A stretch of 64,000 nt of DNA. Origin: Amycolatopsis sp. NBC_01488. Lineage in GTDB: Bacteria; Actinomycetota; Actinomycetes; Mycobacteriales; Pseudonocardiaceae. The translations under genes were made by a program, and so were the position numbers. A model generated the notes under the pieces. That model made no database searches and had not been told where the DNA came from. It saw only the letters and a list, made by a program, of their open reading frames with translations. Shown in pieces: positions 52,094 through 61,812 of the stretch (position 1 is its first letter; every line of letters begins with the position of its first letter). The stretch is from assembly GCF_036227105.1 (NCBI RefSeq), contig NZ_CP109434.1, positions 1,430,001 to 1,494,000 of the forward strand, given 5' to 3'.

Positions 52094-54598
52094 CTAGTGC
52101 GCGCCCACCTCGGTCACCCGCACGACGGCCATCCCGGCCTCGTCGGACGCCGCCAGGTCGACCTCCGCGCTGATGCCCCAGTCGTGGTCGCCGGCGGGGT
52201 CGTCGAAGATCTGGCGGACCTTCCAGACGTCCGGCTGCTGCTCGATCATGATCAGCGCCGGGCCGCGCGCGTCCGCGCCGGTGCCGAGTGTCTCGTACTC
52301 CTCGAAGTAGTCGGCGATCGCGTCTTCCCACGCCTCGGCGTCCCAGCCGGACGCCGCGTCCAGCTCGCCCAGCACGTTCCACGCCCGCCGCCCGAACAGC
52401 TCGACCCGGCGGAACAGCTCGTTGCGCACCAGGACGCGGAACGCGCGCTCGTTGCGCGTGACGCCCGGCGGCAGCTCCGGCGGCCGGTGCGACACCGGCC
52501 CTTCCTCCGCAGGGTGGCGCAGGGCCTCCCACTCGTCCAGGAGGCTGGAGTCGACCTGCCGGACCAGCTCGCCGAGCCACTCGATGAGGTCCTGCAGCGG
52601 CTCGGTCTTCGCCTCGTCCGGCACCGTGTGGCGCAGTGAGTCGTAGACGTCCGTGAGGTAGCGCAGCACCAGCCCTTCCGACCGGGCGAGCTGGTAGAAG
52701 CCGATGTACTCGACGAAGTTCATCGCGCGCTCGTACATGTCGCGCACGACGGACTTGGGCGACAGCTCGTAGTCGTCGACCCACGGGTGGCCCTGCCGGT
52801 AGCTGTGGAACGCGCCCTGCAGCAGCTCCTCCAGCGGCTTCGGGTACGTGATGTTCTCGAGCAGCTCCATCCGCTCGTCGTACTCGATGCCTTCGGCCTT
52901 CATCGCGTTCACGGCCTCGCCGCGCGCCTTGAACTGCTGCTGCGACAGCACCGGCCGCGGGTTGTCCACAGTGGATTCCACAGTGGACACGACGTCGAGC
53001 GGGTAGCTCGGCGACTCCAGGTCGAACAGGTCGATCGCGGCCAGCGCGAACGGTGAAAGCGGCTGGTTGAGCGCGAAGTCGAACTGCAGGTCGACGGTGA
53101 GCCGGATGATCCGGCCCTGTTCGTCCGGTTCGGCCAGTCGCTCGACGACGCCGGCGGCGAGCAGCGCGCGGTAGATCGCGATGGCGCGCAGGATGAGCTT
53201 GCGCTGCGACGCCCGATCTTCGTGGTTGTCCTCCAGGAGGTGCCTCATCGACTCGAACGCGTTGCCGGGCCGAGAAATCACGTTCAGCAGCATCGAGTGC
53301 GTGACCTTGAAGCTGGACGTCAGCGGCTCGGGCTCGGCCGCGATCAGTCGGTCGAACGTGCTCTCGGTCCAGTTGACGAAGCCCTCCGGCGCCTTCTTCC
53401 GGACGATCTTCTTTTTCTTCTTCGGGTCGTCGCCCGCCTTCTCGAGCGCCTTGGCGTTCTCGACGACGTGGTCGGGCGCCTGCACGACGACGTAGCCGTC
53501 GGTGTCGTAGCCCGCGCGCCCGGCGCGGCCGGCGATCTGGTGGAACTCGCGCGCCTTGAGGTGGCGCTGGCGGACGCCGTCGTACTTCGTCAGCGCGGAG
53601 AAGACCACTGTCCGAATTGGTACGTTGATGCCAACGCCGAGGGTGTCGGTCCCGCAGATCACCTTGAGCAGCCCGGACTGGGCCAAGGTCTCGACCAGTC
53701 GGCGGTACTTCGGCAGCATGCCGGCGTGGTGGACGCCGATGCCGTGGCGGACCAGCCGCGAGAGCGTCTTGCCGAACCCGGCGGCGAACCGGAAGTCGCC
53801 GATCAGCTCGGCGATGGCCTCCTTCTCCGCCTTGGTCGTGACGTTGATGCTCATCAGCGTCTGCGCGCGCTCGATGGCCGCGGCCTGCGAGAAGTGCACG
53901 ACGTAGACCGGCGCCTGGCCGCCGTTGAGCAGCTCGGACATCGTCTCGTGCAGCGGCGTGAGCGCGTACCGGAAGGTCAGCGGCACCGGGCGCTGCGCCG
54001 ACGTGACGACGGCGGTCGGCCTGCCGGTGCGGCGGGTGAGGTCCTTTTCGAAGAAGGACACGTCGCCCAAGGTCGCCGACATCAGGACGAACTGGGCCTT
54101 CGGCAGCTCCAGCAGCGGCACCTGCCACGCCCAGCCGCGGTCGGGCTCGGAGTAGAAGTGGAACTCGTCGGCGACGACCTGGCCGACCGGCGCGTCCGCC
54201 CCGAACCGTAACGCGATGTTCGCCAGGATTTCGGCCGTGCAGCAGATGATCGGCGCGTCCGGGTTGACGCTGGAGTCGCCGGTCATCATCCCGACGCTGT
54301 CGGCGCCGAAGATCTCGATGAGCTGGAAGAACTTCTCCGACACCAGCGCCTTGATGGGCGCGGTGTAGTAGCTGCGGCGGCCCTGGGCCAGCGCGGTGAA
54401 GTGCGCGCCGACGGCGACGAGGCTCTTCCCGGAGCCGGTCGGCGTCGAGAGGATGACGTTCGATCCGGAGACGACCTCCATCACCGCCTCCTCCTGCGCC
54501 GGGTACAGCTCGATGCCCCGTTCGGCCGTCCAGGTCGTGAACGCTTCGAAGAGGGCGTCGGGGTCGGGATCCGCAGGCAGGAGGTCTGTGAGTGTCAT
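52094..54598 (-). CDS. Ski2-like DExH-box RNA helicase with DUF3516
   Basis: Protein of 834 residues. The helicase core has a Q-like LYPAQEEAVM, Walker A STPTGSGKS, motif Ia TAPIKALVSEKF, DEFH box, SAT, GTDTLGVGINVP (motif V) and QIAGRAGR (motif VI). The C-terminal 450 residues carry a basic insertion (DDPKKKKKIVRKKAPEG) and DUF3516, an actinobacterial extension. The family is related to Mtr4/Ski2 and probably acts in RNA unwinding and turnover. It is divergent from the acidic conserved gene at 54750. Confidence 0.92.
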   Translation of the reverse strand: MTLTDLLPADPDPDALFEAFTTWTAERGIELYPAQEEAVMEVVSGSNVILSTPTGSGKSLVAVGAHFTALAQGRRSYYTAPIKALVSEKFFQLIEIFGADSVGMMTGDSSVNPDAPIICCTAEILANIALRFGADAPVGQVVADEFHFYSEPDRGWAWQVPLLELPKAQFVLMSATLGDVSFFEKDLTRRTGRPTAVVTSAQRPVPLTFRYALTPLHETMSELLNGGQAPVYVVHFSQAAAIERAQTLMSINVTTKAEKEAIAELIGDFRFAAGFGKTLSRLVRHGIGVHHAGMLPKYRRLVETLAQSGLLKVICGTDTLGVGINVPIRTVVFSALTKYDGVRQRHLKAREFHQIAGRAGRAGYDTDGYVVVQAPDHVVENAKALEKAGDDPKKKKKIVRKKAPEGFVNWTESTFDRLIAAEPEPLTSSFKVTHSMLLNVISRPGNAFESMRHLLEDNHEDRASQRKLILRAIAIYRALLAAGVVERLAEPDEQGRIIRLTVDLQFDFALNQPLSPFALAAIDLFDLESPSYPLDVVSTVESTVDNPRPVLSQQQFKARGEAVNAMKAEGIEYDERMELLENITYPKPLEELLQGAFHSYRQGHPWVDDYELSPKSVVRDMYERAMNFVEYIGFYQLARSEGLVLRYLTDVYDSLRHTVPDEAKTEPLQDLIEWLGELVRQVDSSLLDEWEALRHPAEEGPVSHRPPELPPGVTRNERAFRVLVRNELFRRVELFGRRAWNVLGELDAASGWDAEAWEDAIADYFEEYETLGTGADARGPALIMIEQQPDVWKVRQIFDDPAGDHDWGISAEVDLAASDEAGMAVVRVTEVGAH

Positions 54599-54749
54599 CA
54601 GGCGTCCATCGTGCCATCCGCTCGCCGCAAAGTCGGCAGGGGCGATCGCATCGCGCGTGGTAAACCCGTAGGCTTCGCGTTACCGCGCACCGACCGGGGG
54701 ATACATTCGGTCTCGCGCGCACACGGGCGGTACTCCGGAGGGCTTAGGA

Positions 54750-56006
54750 ATGGCACAGGACATCATCCCGATCGAACTCGGGCTGCCGCAGGGCGACGTC
54801 GTCACCCTGTGGGCCCCGCGCTGGCGGGAGGACGGCGAGGAGTGGGAAGCGTTCCTCGGCGACGAGGACGACCTGTACGCCTTCCCGGACGCCGCCCACC
54901 TGGCCGCCTTCGTCCGCACGTCCGAGCGGCACGACCTGATCGACCACCCGGCCTGGGACGCGGTGCCGTCGCTGAACGTGCCGGAGCTGATCCCGGACGA
55001 GGACCACACCTACGACCTCGTCGGCGTGCCGGAGCTCGTCGCCGAGGAGCCGGACATCTGGCACATCGCGGAGCTGGCCGAGATCGTCGGCATCGTGCGG
55101 TCGCTCGCCGACGTCTGCGACCTCGAAGAGGTGCACGAGATCCTCGACTCGACCGAGGGCTTCTCGCTGCTCGACCAGGGCACCCTCCCGTTCACCGGGA
55201 GCGTCGGCGTGCAGGTCTGGAACGACCTGTCCGAGACCGTGTCGCAGAAGTGGGACACCGTGCTGGACGCGATCGACGGCCTGGTGACGGTGCCGGACGT
55301 CGACGAGAAGGTGCTGGAGCAGACGGCCGAGGAGCTGGCCGCGTTCCACGAGGAGTCCGCGGAGGCCGAGGCCGGCGCCGACGGCGAAGAGGACCTCGAA
55401 GCGCTCTCCTCGGAAGACGACGACGAAGAAGAAGAGGACGAGGGTCCGGTCGGCTTCTGGGCCGAGGTCGGCATCGACCCGATCAAGATCATCACGTCCG
55501 GCGCGGAGTACTACACGCTGCGCTGCTACCTCGACGACGCGCCGGTGTTCCTCGGCAGCGAGGGCGAGATAGACGTGTTCACGTCGGAGAAGGCCCTGGC
55601 CCGCGCGCTGGCCGACGGCAAGGACCTGGCCGACACGGACCTCGCCGAGGTGTCCACGTGGGACGAGGTACTGGCGAAGGCGACGGCGGGCGAGCTCGAG
55701 GTCGAGGTCGACCCGGAGAACACGTACGTGCTGACGGGCCTCGACGCGGACATCGCGGAGGGCCCGGAGGCGATCGACCCGACGCAGCTGGAGCTGGCGG
55801 TCGAGCTGATCACGGACGCGGCGGACTGGGCGGGCGACGACTCCGCCGAGACGGCCCTGGCGGGCAACGAAAGCCTGGGCTGGCTGGTGTCGTTCGTCCT
55901 GCGCCCCGACCCGACGCGCCTGGAGCCGTCAGCGCCGTTCGACGCCGAGCAGAGCGCTTGGCGCAAGCTCGTCGAGGGTTTCGAGAACCGCCTGACGGTG
56001 GCTTGA
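54750..56006 (+). CDS. Conserved acidic actinobacterial protein (Rv3311-like)
   Basis: Protein of 418 residues, strongly acidic, with a Glu/Asp-rich linker (residues about 208-232) between two similar-looking halves. The first half has WEAFLGDEDDLYAFPDAAHL and the second YTLRCYLDDAPVFLGSEGEI, then DVFTSEKALARALAD, suggesting duplicated domains. There is no signal peptide or membrane helix. Its position upstream of add-deoA-cdd matches the conserved gene Rv3311 of M. tuberculosis (from memory). Homologues are sometimes labelled primosomal protein, but nothing in the sequence supports that. Function is unknown. ATG after GGAGGGCTTAGG. Confidence 0.75.
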   Translation: MAQDIIPIELGLPQGDVVTLWAPRWREDGEEWEAFLGDEDDLYAFPDAAHLAAFVRTSERHDLIDHPAWDAVPSLNVPELIPDEDHTYDLVGVPELVAEEPDIWHIAELAEIVGIVRSLADVCDLEEVHEILDSTEGFSLLDQGTLPFTGSVGVQVWNDLSETVSQKWDTVLDAIDGLVTVPDVDEKVLEQTAEELAAFHEESAEAEAGADGEEDLEALSSEDDDEEEEDEGPVGFWAEVGIDPIKIITSGAEYYTLRCYLDDAPVFLGSEGEIDVFTSEKALARALADGKDLADTDLAEVSTWDEVLAKATAGELEVEVDPENTYVLTGLDADIAEGPEAIDPTQLELAVELITDAADWAGDDSAETALAGNESLGWLVSFVLRPDPTRLEPSAPFDAEQSAWRKLVEGFENRLTVA

Positions 56007-56016
56007 TCTCTGGTTT

Positions 56017-56058
56017 CGCCGAAGGCCGCTTCCCGTGGTTGGGAGGCGGCCTTCGGCG
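56017..56058 (+). terminator. 13-bp hairpin terminator after the acidic protein gene
   Basis: cgccgaaggccgc (56017-56029) and its exact inverse gcggccttcggcg (56046-56058), extended by a partial inner stem, ten bases after the TGA stop. Confidence 0.85.
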
Positions 56059-56199
56059 TGTCCGGGGCGGGTGCGTCGGGGTCGGTCCACAGCGCCGGCC
56101 GGATGTGGACAACTCGGTCCGCCGGCTCCGCGACGCCCGTTTTCCGTCAGAGGCGGCCGATACGCTGGAGACGGGGGGCGCCCCCGCGCGGGCAGCGGG

Positions 56200-56575
56200 A
56201 TCGACCGCACCGGCAGGCGGTTCACGTACCCGGCAAGTCGGCTCGCGGACCTGCACGGTCGGCTCGCGCGCCTGGACGGTCGGCTGGCGTAATCGGGCGG
56301 GCATCTCGCGTGCCTGGGCAGGCATCTCATGTGACTGGGCAGGCATCTCACGTGATCAGGCGGGCACCTCGCGTGATCAGGCGCGTAACTCGCGGGACTT
56401 AGCAGGCGTCTCGCGTGATCGAACCCGGAACTGGCGTGATCAGGCGCGTAACTGGCGTGATCAGGCGGGCATCTCGCGTGACTGGGCGGGCATCTCGCGT
56501 GACTGGGCGGGCATCTCGCGTGATTGGAAGGGCATCACGGGTGATCGGGAGGTCGGCTCGCGTGATTGTGGCGTC
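56200..56575. repeat. 21-bp phased array, copy 6, long and degenerate
   Basis: About 17 imperfect units of (a/c)tctcgcgtga-type sequence at 21-bp spacing between the convergent acidic-protein and transporter genes. It is the longest array here and more diverged at its left end (ctcgcggac, ctcgcgcgc, ctggcgtaa). Because 21 is divisible by three it translates as a heptapeptide repeat in every frame, and no frame shows a start or a recognisable protein. The preceding 56060-56200 has no gene; it contains a DnaA-box-like TGTGGACAA at 56104. Confidence 0.85.
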
Positions 56576-56584
56576 GACACGGGG

Positions 56585-57790
56585 TCAGTCGTGGGGTTCG
56601 GCGCGGGTCGGGACCACCAGGACCGCCAGCGCCGGGAACACCGCCGCCACGCAGAACGCCAGGGCGTACCGGCTGTCGCCGATCACCAGGCCCAGCAGGG
56701 GTGGGGTCAGCGAGGCCGCGATGTTCTGGCCCGTGTTCTGGGTGCCCATCGCGCGGCCCGACCACGCCAGGCCCGCCAGCTCCGCCGAGGCCGTGAAGCC
56801 CAGGCCGTTGTCGGCCACCGTGATCACCCCCGCCAACGCCAGGGCCAGCAGCACCAGCCATGGCCACGAAGCGTCGCCCAAGGCCACCAGCAGCATGACC
56901 AGGCAGCTCAACACAGCCAGCTGACGCATCGGGCGCAGCCGGCTGCCGACCCGGTCGGACCACCAGCCCGACCCCAGGCGGCCCGCGGCGCCCAGCACCT
57001 GGACCACCGCCAGGTACCAGCCCGCCGCCAGGGGGCTCCAGTGCTGCACCGCGACCAGGTACACCGGCGCGAACGCCGACACCGCGAACTGCGGCACCAC
57101 CAGCAGCGCGCTCGCGCCGTGGACCCGCCACAGCGTCGCGTGCCGGTACGGCGAGGGTGGCTTCTCCCCGGAAGGCGGCCGCGGCGGGCGGGGTGGGTCC
57201 GTCACCAGCCACGCCACCAGCAGCGCGACGACGATCGCCAGCCCGGCCGGCAGCAGGACCGCCGCGCGGAACCCGAACTGCGCGGCCAGCGGCGGCAGCC
57301 CGAGCGCCGCGACGCCGACGCCGAGCGGCTGGGCCGTCTGGCGGATCCCCATCGCGACGCCGCGCTCGGACTTCGCGAACCAGCCCATCACGACGCGGCC
57401 GCTCGCCGCGTTCACCGAAGCCGTACACGCTCCGGCCGCTAGGAACACACCAAAGAGAAGCCCGACCGGGTGAGTTCCTACCCCGGCGTACACCAGGAGT
57501 AACCCCGAGGCACCCAGTCCGAGGGCCATGATCAGGCGCTCTCCGTAACGGTCCGCAGCCGCGCCCCACACGATCAGGGTGAATAGCAGCCCGATGCTCG
57601 GCGCCGCGACGACCGTGCCGGCCTGGGCCAGCGTCAGACCCAGGGTGTCCCGCATGGCCGGGACCAGGAACGGGATGCCGTAAAGGAAGGAGCAGCTCGC
57701 GGTCTGCGCGGCGAGGCCGAGCGCGAGGATGAGCCACCGCCGTGAACTCGCCTGCAGCTGCTCGACCGAACCGTTCGCGACCTGCGCCAT
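56585..57790 (-). CDS. Major facilitator superfamily transporter
   Basis: Inner-membrane protein of 401 residues with 12 predicted helices. The motif-A-like loop between helices 2 and 3 is WGAAADRYGERLI, and GIRQTAQPLGVGVAALGLPP resembles helix 5. A cytoplasmic linker with PPRPPRPPSGEKPPSP lies in the centre. Features fit the nitrate/oxalate:formate-like or MFS_1 metabolite carriers; the substrate is not predictable. ATG 57790 is preferred to a TTG at 57820. The intergenic inverted repeat tctcaaaatctgaga (57802-57816) lies just upstream and may bind a regulator. Confidence 0.88.
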   Translation of the reverse strand: MAQVANGSVEQLQASSRRWLILALGLAAQTASCSFLYGIPFLVPAMRDTLGLTLAQAGTVVAAPSIGLLFTLIVWGAAADRYGERLIMALGLGASGLLLVYAGVGTHPVGLLFGVFLAAGACTASVNAASGRVVMGWFAKSERGVAMGIRQTAQPLGVGVAALGLPPLAAQFGFRAAVLLPAGLAIVVALLVAWLVTDPPRPPRPPSGEKPPSPYRHATLWRVHGASALLVVPQFAVSAFAPVYLVAVQHWSPLAAGWYLAVVQVLGAAGRLGSGWWSDRVGSRLRPMRQLAVLSCLVMLLVALGDASWPWLVLLALALAGVITVADNGLGFTASAELAGLAWSGRAMGTQNTGQNIAASLTPPLLGLVIGDSRYALAFCVAAVFPALAVLVVPTRAEPHD

Positions 57791-57801
57791 CGTCGTCACC
57801 G

Positions 57802-57816
57802 TCTCAAAATCTGAGA
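57802..57816. promoter_or_regulatory. Inverted repeat upstream of the transporter gene
   Basis: tctca-aaatc-tgaga, perfect 5-bp arms, close downstream of a minus-strand -10-like TATAGG at about 57829. Likely operator by position; the regulator is unknown. Confidence 0.4.
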
Positions 57817-57878
57817 ACAACTTCCTATATGGTGAACGATAGTTGGCATGGCTAAGGACCGCAACCGCCCAGCAAGCG

Positions 57879-58973
57879 TCAGCTCAGCGCGGCGTACCCG
57901 GGCTTGATGACGTCGTCGATCAGCGCGAGCCGGGCGTCGAAATCGATGAACGCGGATTTCATCGCGTTGATCGTGAACCAGCGGAAGTCGTCGAGGCCAT
58001 ACCCGAAGGTCTCGTGCAGCGCGGCGAATTCGCTGGTCATCGTGCAGCCGCTCATCAGCCGGTTGTCCGTGTTCACGGTCACCCGGAAGCGCAGCCGCTT
58101 GAGCAGCGCGAGCGGGTGCTCGGCGATCGAGCGCACGGTGCCTGTTTGGACGTTCGACGTCGGGCAGATCTCCAGGGGGATCCGGCGGTCGCGGACGTAC
58201 GCGGCCAACCGTCCAAGGTGGACCGTCCCCCCCGCGTCCGTCTTGATGTCCTCGACGATCCGCACGCCGTGGCCGAGCCGCTCGGCCCCGCAGTGCTGAA
58301 TCGCCTCCCAAATGGACGGCAAACCGAACGCTTCTCCCGCGTGAATGGTGAAATGCGCATTGTTCTGGCGCAAATACTCGAAAGCGTCGAGATTGCGGGT
58401 CGGCGGGAATCCGTCCTCCGGTCCGGCGATGTCGAACCCGGCGACGCCGGCGTCGCGGTAGCGGACGGCGAGGTTCGCGATCTCGAGGGCACGGGCGTGC
58501 TGGCGCATCGCGCAGAGCAACGTCCCGATGCGGATGCTGCCGCCGTTCGCGGCCACTCGGCGGGTGCCCTCCGTGAACCCCGCCTGGACGGCCTCGACCA
58601 CCGCATCGAGTGACAGTCCGCGTTCGACGAACAACTCCGGTGCGTAGCGCACCTCGGCGTAGGCGACGCCGTCGGCGGCCAGGTCCTCCACCGCTTCCGC
58701 GGCGACTCTGACCAGCGATTCCTCCGTTTGCATCACGCCGCACGTGTGCGCGAAGGTCTCGAGGTAGGACACGAGTGAGCCGGAATCGGCCGCTCGGCGG
58801 AACCAGGTGCCCAGCTCGGCCGGGTCGGTGGTGGGCAGACCGGCATAGCCGGTGGCTTCGGCGAGCTCGGCGACGGTCGCCGGGCGGAGGCCGCCGTCGA
58901 GGTGGTCGTGCAGGAGGACCTTCGGCGCGCGGCGGAGTGTCTCGCTGGTCAGAACAGGGCTTTCGTCAGGCAT
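57879..58973 (-). CDS. add: Adenosine deaminase
   Basis: Zinc-dependent deaminase of 364 residues converting (deoxy)adenosine to (deoxy)inosine, the substrate of PunA. Metal site residues are in LHDHLDGG (first His pair), [20 protein letters not shown] with the third His and the proton-donating Glu, LGHGVRI, and [10 protein letters not shown] supplying the Asp ligand. It occupies the conserved add position upstream of deoA-cdd (as remembered for mycobacteria). It starts ATG at 58973 and is divergent from the coiled-coil gene at 59187. Confidence 0.95.
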   Translation of the reverse strand: MPDESPVLTSETLRRAPKVLLHDHLDGGLRPATVAELAEATGYAGLPTTDPAELGTWFRRAADSGSLVSYLETFAHTCGVMQTEESLVRVAAEAVEDLAADGVAYAEVRYAPELFVERGLSLDAVVEAVQAGFTEGTRRVAANGGSIRIGTLLCAMRQHARALEIANLAVRYRDAGVAGFDIAGPEDGFPPTRNLDAFEYLRQNNAHFTIHAGEAFGLPSIWEAIQHCGAERLGHGVRIVEDIKTDAGGTVHLGRLAAYVRDRRIPLEICPTSNVQTGTVRSIAEHPLALLKRLRFRVTVNTDNRLMSGCTMTSEFAALHETFGYGLDDFRWFTINAMKSAFIDFDARLALIDDVIKPGYAALS

Positions 58974-59186
58974 CCCCCAACGGTAACCTCGTTGTCATTC
59001 CCCTACATGGCGGTAAGTCTCAGGCTCGGGCTAACCCTCAGCGTTGAGGATCATGTACCGAATCGGCCATCCGGGGGCGGCCTCCGCAATAGGCACTTCA
59101 CGGGGGCCATACGGACAGCAATTTTTGCAATCGATAAGCTTCGTGGCACGTCCCTCCATTTCCCCGCCGACGAAGGACACACAGCA

Positions 59187-60311
59187 GTGACCACTGACAA
59201 CCAGATTGCCGCCCCGTCCTTCGACCGGATGCGCAACATGCTGGTGCGCGCGGCCGAAGTGCGTGAGAGCGAGCAGCAGCAGATCTTCGACGCGCTCGAC
59301 GACATCTACGCCCGCCTCGCGCCGGTGGACTCGCTGGGCGCGGTCCGCAAGCGGCTGTCCGAGATGCCCGACCGCACCGAGGTCAGCGTCCTCGCCGAGC
59401 GCCTCGACGAGACGATGTCCCGCCTCGAGGCCCAGGACAACGCGATCGCCGCGCTGACCCGCGCCGTCGAGAGCATCGTCGACAAGCTCGCCAAGCCCTT
59501 CGCGCAGCTCGACGGCCGGCTCGACGGCATGGCCGCCCGCTTCGAGGGCGTCGCGGGCCGGATGGACGGGCTCGAGGACAAGCTCCAGAACATCCACCGC
59601 CGGATCGACGAGGTCGGCAGCCACCTCGACAAGCAGGACGCGAAGCTCGACTCGATCCCGCAGTCGGTGCATGCCCCGGTCCGCGAGCGGATCGAGCAGG
59701 CCGAGGCGTCGCTGCGCGACCGCGTCGACCACGCCGACCACGAGCTGCGCGGCAAGGTCGACGAGCTGAGCCGCGTGACGCAGGAGCGCATCGGCGAGCT
59801 GGACCGCGTCACCGGCGAGCGGATCGGCGCGAACACCGAGGCGCTCAAGACGGCGCTGACCGAGACCGGCGAGATGATCGACGCCTCGGACCGCCTGGAG
59901 AACCTGGGCAGCCGCCTCGAGAAGGTCACCACCCGCCTCGACGACCTGGCCGGCCGCCTCGACAAGGTGGAGGACGGCTTCCTCTCCGGCATCGGCGACC
60001 TCGACGGCGCGCTCAAGGCCGGGCTGTCCAAGGTCGAGGGCACGCTGTCCAAGCAGCCGGACACCGACTCGGTGGACTCGCTGGTCCGCAAGAGCAACGA
60101 CGAGAGCGTCCGCCGCATCGGCGGCCAGCTCGACGAGGCGATGGCGACGTTCGCGGAGCTGATGCTCGGCGGCGGCCCGGCCGTCCAGCAGATCGCCCCG
60201 CCGCCCCCGGCCCCGCGTCAGCCGCGGCGCAGCTCGCGCAACGGCCGTGCCCCGAAGCCGGCCGACGCGAAGGCCAAGCCGGGCGAAGGCTCGGAAGAAG
60301 CCACGGAGTAA
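59187..60311 (+). CDS. Coiled-coil protein of unknown function
   Basis: Protein of 374 residues. Residues from about 25 to 330 are almost continuous heptad-type coiled coil, with repeated LDDLAGRLDKVED, LDGRLDGMAARFEGV and ELSRVTQERIGELDRVTGER segments. The N-terminal SFDRMRNMLVRAAEVRESEQ precedes it, and the C-terminal tail is Pro/Arg/Lys-rich and disordered (APRQPRRSSRNGRAP). There is no membrane helix or signal peptide, so it is cytoplasmic. It could act as a cytoskeletal or chromosome-associated scaffold; similar architecture occurs in actinobacterial proteins of no known role. GTG start with GAAGGA upstream. Confidence 0.7.
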   Translation: MTTDNQIAAPSFDRMRNMLVRAAEVRESEQQQIFDALDDIYARLAPVDSLGAVRKRLSEMPDRTEVSVLAERLDETMSRLEAQDNAIAALTRAVESIVDKLAKPFAQLDGRLDGMAARFEGVAGRMDGLEDKLQNIHRRIDEVGSHLDKQDAKLDSIPQSVHAPVRERIEQAEASLRDRVDHADHELRGKVDELSRVTQERIGELDRVTGERIGANTEALKTALTETGEMIDASDRLENLGSRLEKVTTRLDDLAGRLDKVEDGFLSGIGDLDGALKAGLSKVEGTLSKQPDTDSVDSLVRKSNDESVRRIGGQLDEAMATFAELMLGGGPAVQQIAPPPPAPRQPRRSSRNGRAPKPADAKAKPGEGSEEATE

Positions 60312-60326
60312 CCCAGCCCCACGAAG

Positions 60327-60355
60327 AGGCCCCCGCCGGGATCCGGCGGGGGCCT
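60327..60355 (+). terminator. 13-bp GC-rich terminator
   Basis: aggcccccgccgg (60327-60339) with a GAT loop and exact inverse (60343-60355), 15 bases after the TAA stop of the coiled-coil gene. Confidence 0.9.
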
Positions 60356-60357
60356 GC

Positions 60358-60486
60358 TCACGTGATCGGTGCCGTAACCCGCGTGATCGGGGCCGTAACT
60401 CGCGTGATCAGAGACGGAACTCGCGTGATCGGGGCCGTTACGGCCCTGATCACGCGAGTTCCGGGCTCAGTCACGCGAGATCCGTC
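60358..60486. repeat. 21-bp phased array, copy 7, with inverted halves
   Basis: Four CGCGTGATC-type units at 21-bp spacing turn at the palindrome gggccgttacggccc (about 60433-60447) into units reading ATCACGCGAG. The halves can pair with each other. The array sits between the terminator at 60327 and the convergent deoA gene. Confidence 0.85.
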
Positions 60487-60528
60487 CTCGGGGGTCACTC
60501 AGTCGGGTGATCATCTTCGCGATGATCA

Positions 60529-61812
60529 TCACACGGTTCCGCGGATCGTCTCCCGGACGATCGGGGCCGGGGCCGGGGCTGACGAGCCGATCGAGAAGCC
60601 GCCTTCCAACGCGGCCAAGGCCGCGGCCACCGCGTCCGGCGTGTCCGTGTGCAGCTCCAGCAGCGGCTCACCCTCGGTCACGGCGTCACCGGGCTTGGCC
60701 AGGCAGAGGATGCCCGCCGCGGCCTGGACCGGGTCCTCCTTGCGGGCCCGGCCCGCGCCCAGCCGCCACGCCGCGACGCCCACCGCGTACGCGTCCAGCG
60801 AGGCGAGCACGCCCGAAGCCGGCGCGACCACCGTGTGGACGTGCGACGGCGTCGGCAGCGGCGCCGACGGGTCGCCGCCCTGGGCGGAGATCATCCGGCA
60901 CCACGTCTCGTACGCCTCACCCGAAGCCAGCACGGCCGCCGGGTCGACGTCGAGACCGGCCAGCGCCAGCATCTCCCTGGCCAAGGCGACCGTCAGCGAA
61001 ACCACGTCCGCGGGGCCGCCGCCCTGGAGCACCTCGACGGATTCCGCGACCTCCACCGCGTTCCCGACCGCCCGGCCCAGCGGGACGTTCATGTCGGTCA
61101 GCAGCGCCGTCGTCGGGACGCCGTGGTCGACGCCGATCGACGTCAACGTCGCCGCCAGCGAACGCGCCTGGTCAAGCGTCTTCATGAACGCGCCGGAGCC
61201 GAACTTGACGTCCAGGACCAGCCCGGACGCGCCCTCGGCGATCTTCTTGCTCATGATCGAGCTGGCGATCAGCGGGATCGACTCCACAGTGGACGTCACG
61301 TCCCGCAGCGCGTACAGCTTCTTGTCCGCCGGGGCCAGCCCGGACGTCGCCGCGCAGACCACCGCGCCGACGTCCTCGAGCTGCCGGGCGATCTCGGCCG
61401 TGGACAGCGAAGCGCGCCAGCCCGGGATCGACTCCAGCTTGTCGAGCGTCCCGCCGGTGTGCCCGAGCCCGCGCCCGGACAGCTGCGGCACCGCCGCACC
61501 GCACGCGGCCACCAGCGGCGCCAGCGGCAGCGTGATCTTGTCGCCGACCCCGCCCGTCGAATGCTTGTCGACCGTCGGGCGCGACACGTCCAGCGACAGC
61601 CGCTCCCCCGACGCGATCATCGCGCGCGTCCACCGGGAGATCTCGGCCGCGGACATCCCGTTCAGGAAGATCGCCATGGCCAGCGCCGACATCTGCTCTT
61701 CCGCGACGTCACCGCGGGTGTACGCGTCGACGACCCAGTCGATCTGCTCGTCGGAAAGCGTGCCGCCGTCCCGTTTGGTCCGGATGACGTCGACCGCCGC
61801 GAAGGCGCTCAC
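60529..61812 (-). CDS. deoA: Thymidine phosphorylase
   Basis: Releases thymine (or uracil) and deoxyribose-1-phosphate. Protein of 427 residues. The active-site region is KHSTGGVGDKITLPLAPL followed by AACGAAVPQLSGRGLGHTGG and TLDKLESIPG. The C-terminal alpha/beta domain carries VAPASGVLASLD, GAGRARKEDPV and GEPLLELH. The GTG start overlaps the cytidine deaminase stop (GTGA). Its products feed Upp (uracil) and, after mutase action, DeoC. Confidence 0.95.
   Translation of the reverse strand: MSAFAAVDVIRTKRDGGTLSDEQIDWVVDAYTRGDVAEEQMSALAMAIFLNGMSAAEISRWTRAMIASGERLSLDVSRPTVDKHSTGGVGDKITLPLAPLVAACGAAVPQLSGRGLGHTGGTLDKLESIPGWRASLSTAEIARQLEDVGAVVCAATSGLAPADKKLYALRDVTSTVESIPLIASSIMSKKIAEGASGLVLDVKFGSGAFMKTLDQARSLAATLTSIGVDHGVPTTALLTDMNVPLGRAVGNAVEVAESVEVLQGGGPADVVSLTVALAREMLALAGLDVDPAAVLASGEAYETWCRMISAQGGDPSAPLPTPSHVHTVVAPASGVLASLDAYAVGVAAWRLGAGRARKEDPVQAAAGILCLAKPGDAVTEGEPLLELHTDTPDAVAAALAALEGGFSIGSSAPAPAPIVRETIRGTV

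Noticed and set aside
52966..52990. DnaA-box-like TTGTCCACA inside the helicase gene
   Set aside because: It lies in coding sequence as part of the repeated codon string TCCACAGTGGA, which recurs in other genes of the window, so it is not evidence of a regulatory site.
56035..56292. 85-codon plus-strand ORF after the terminator at 56017
   Set aside because: Starts inside the terminator hairpin and consists of low-complexity Arg/Pro/Gly sequence leading into the repeats.
54401..57442. Open plus-strand frame of about 1000 codons running through the acidic protein gene and the repeat array
   Set aside because: It is an alternate frame of real genes on both strands. It stays open because of GC-rich codon structure and the 21-bp unit, and it has no ribosome binding site or recognisable domain.
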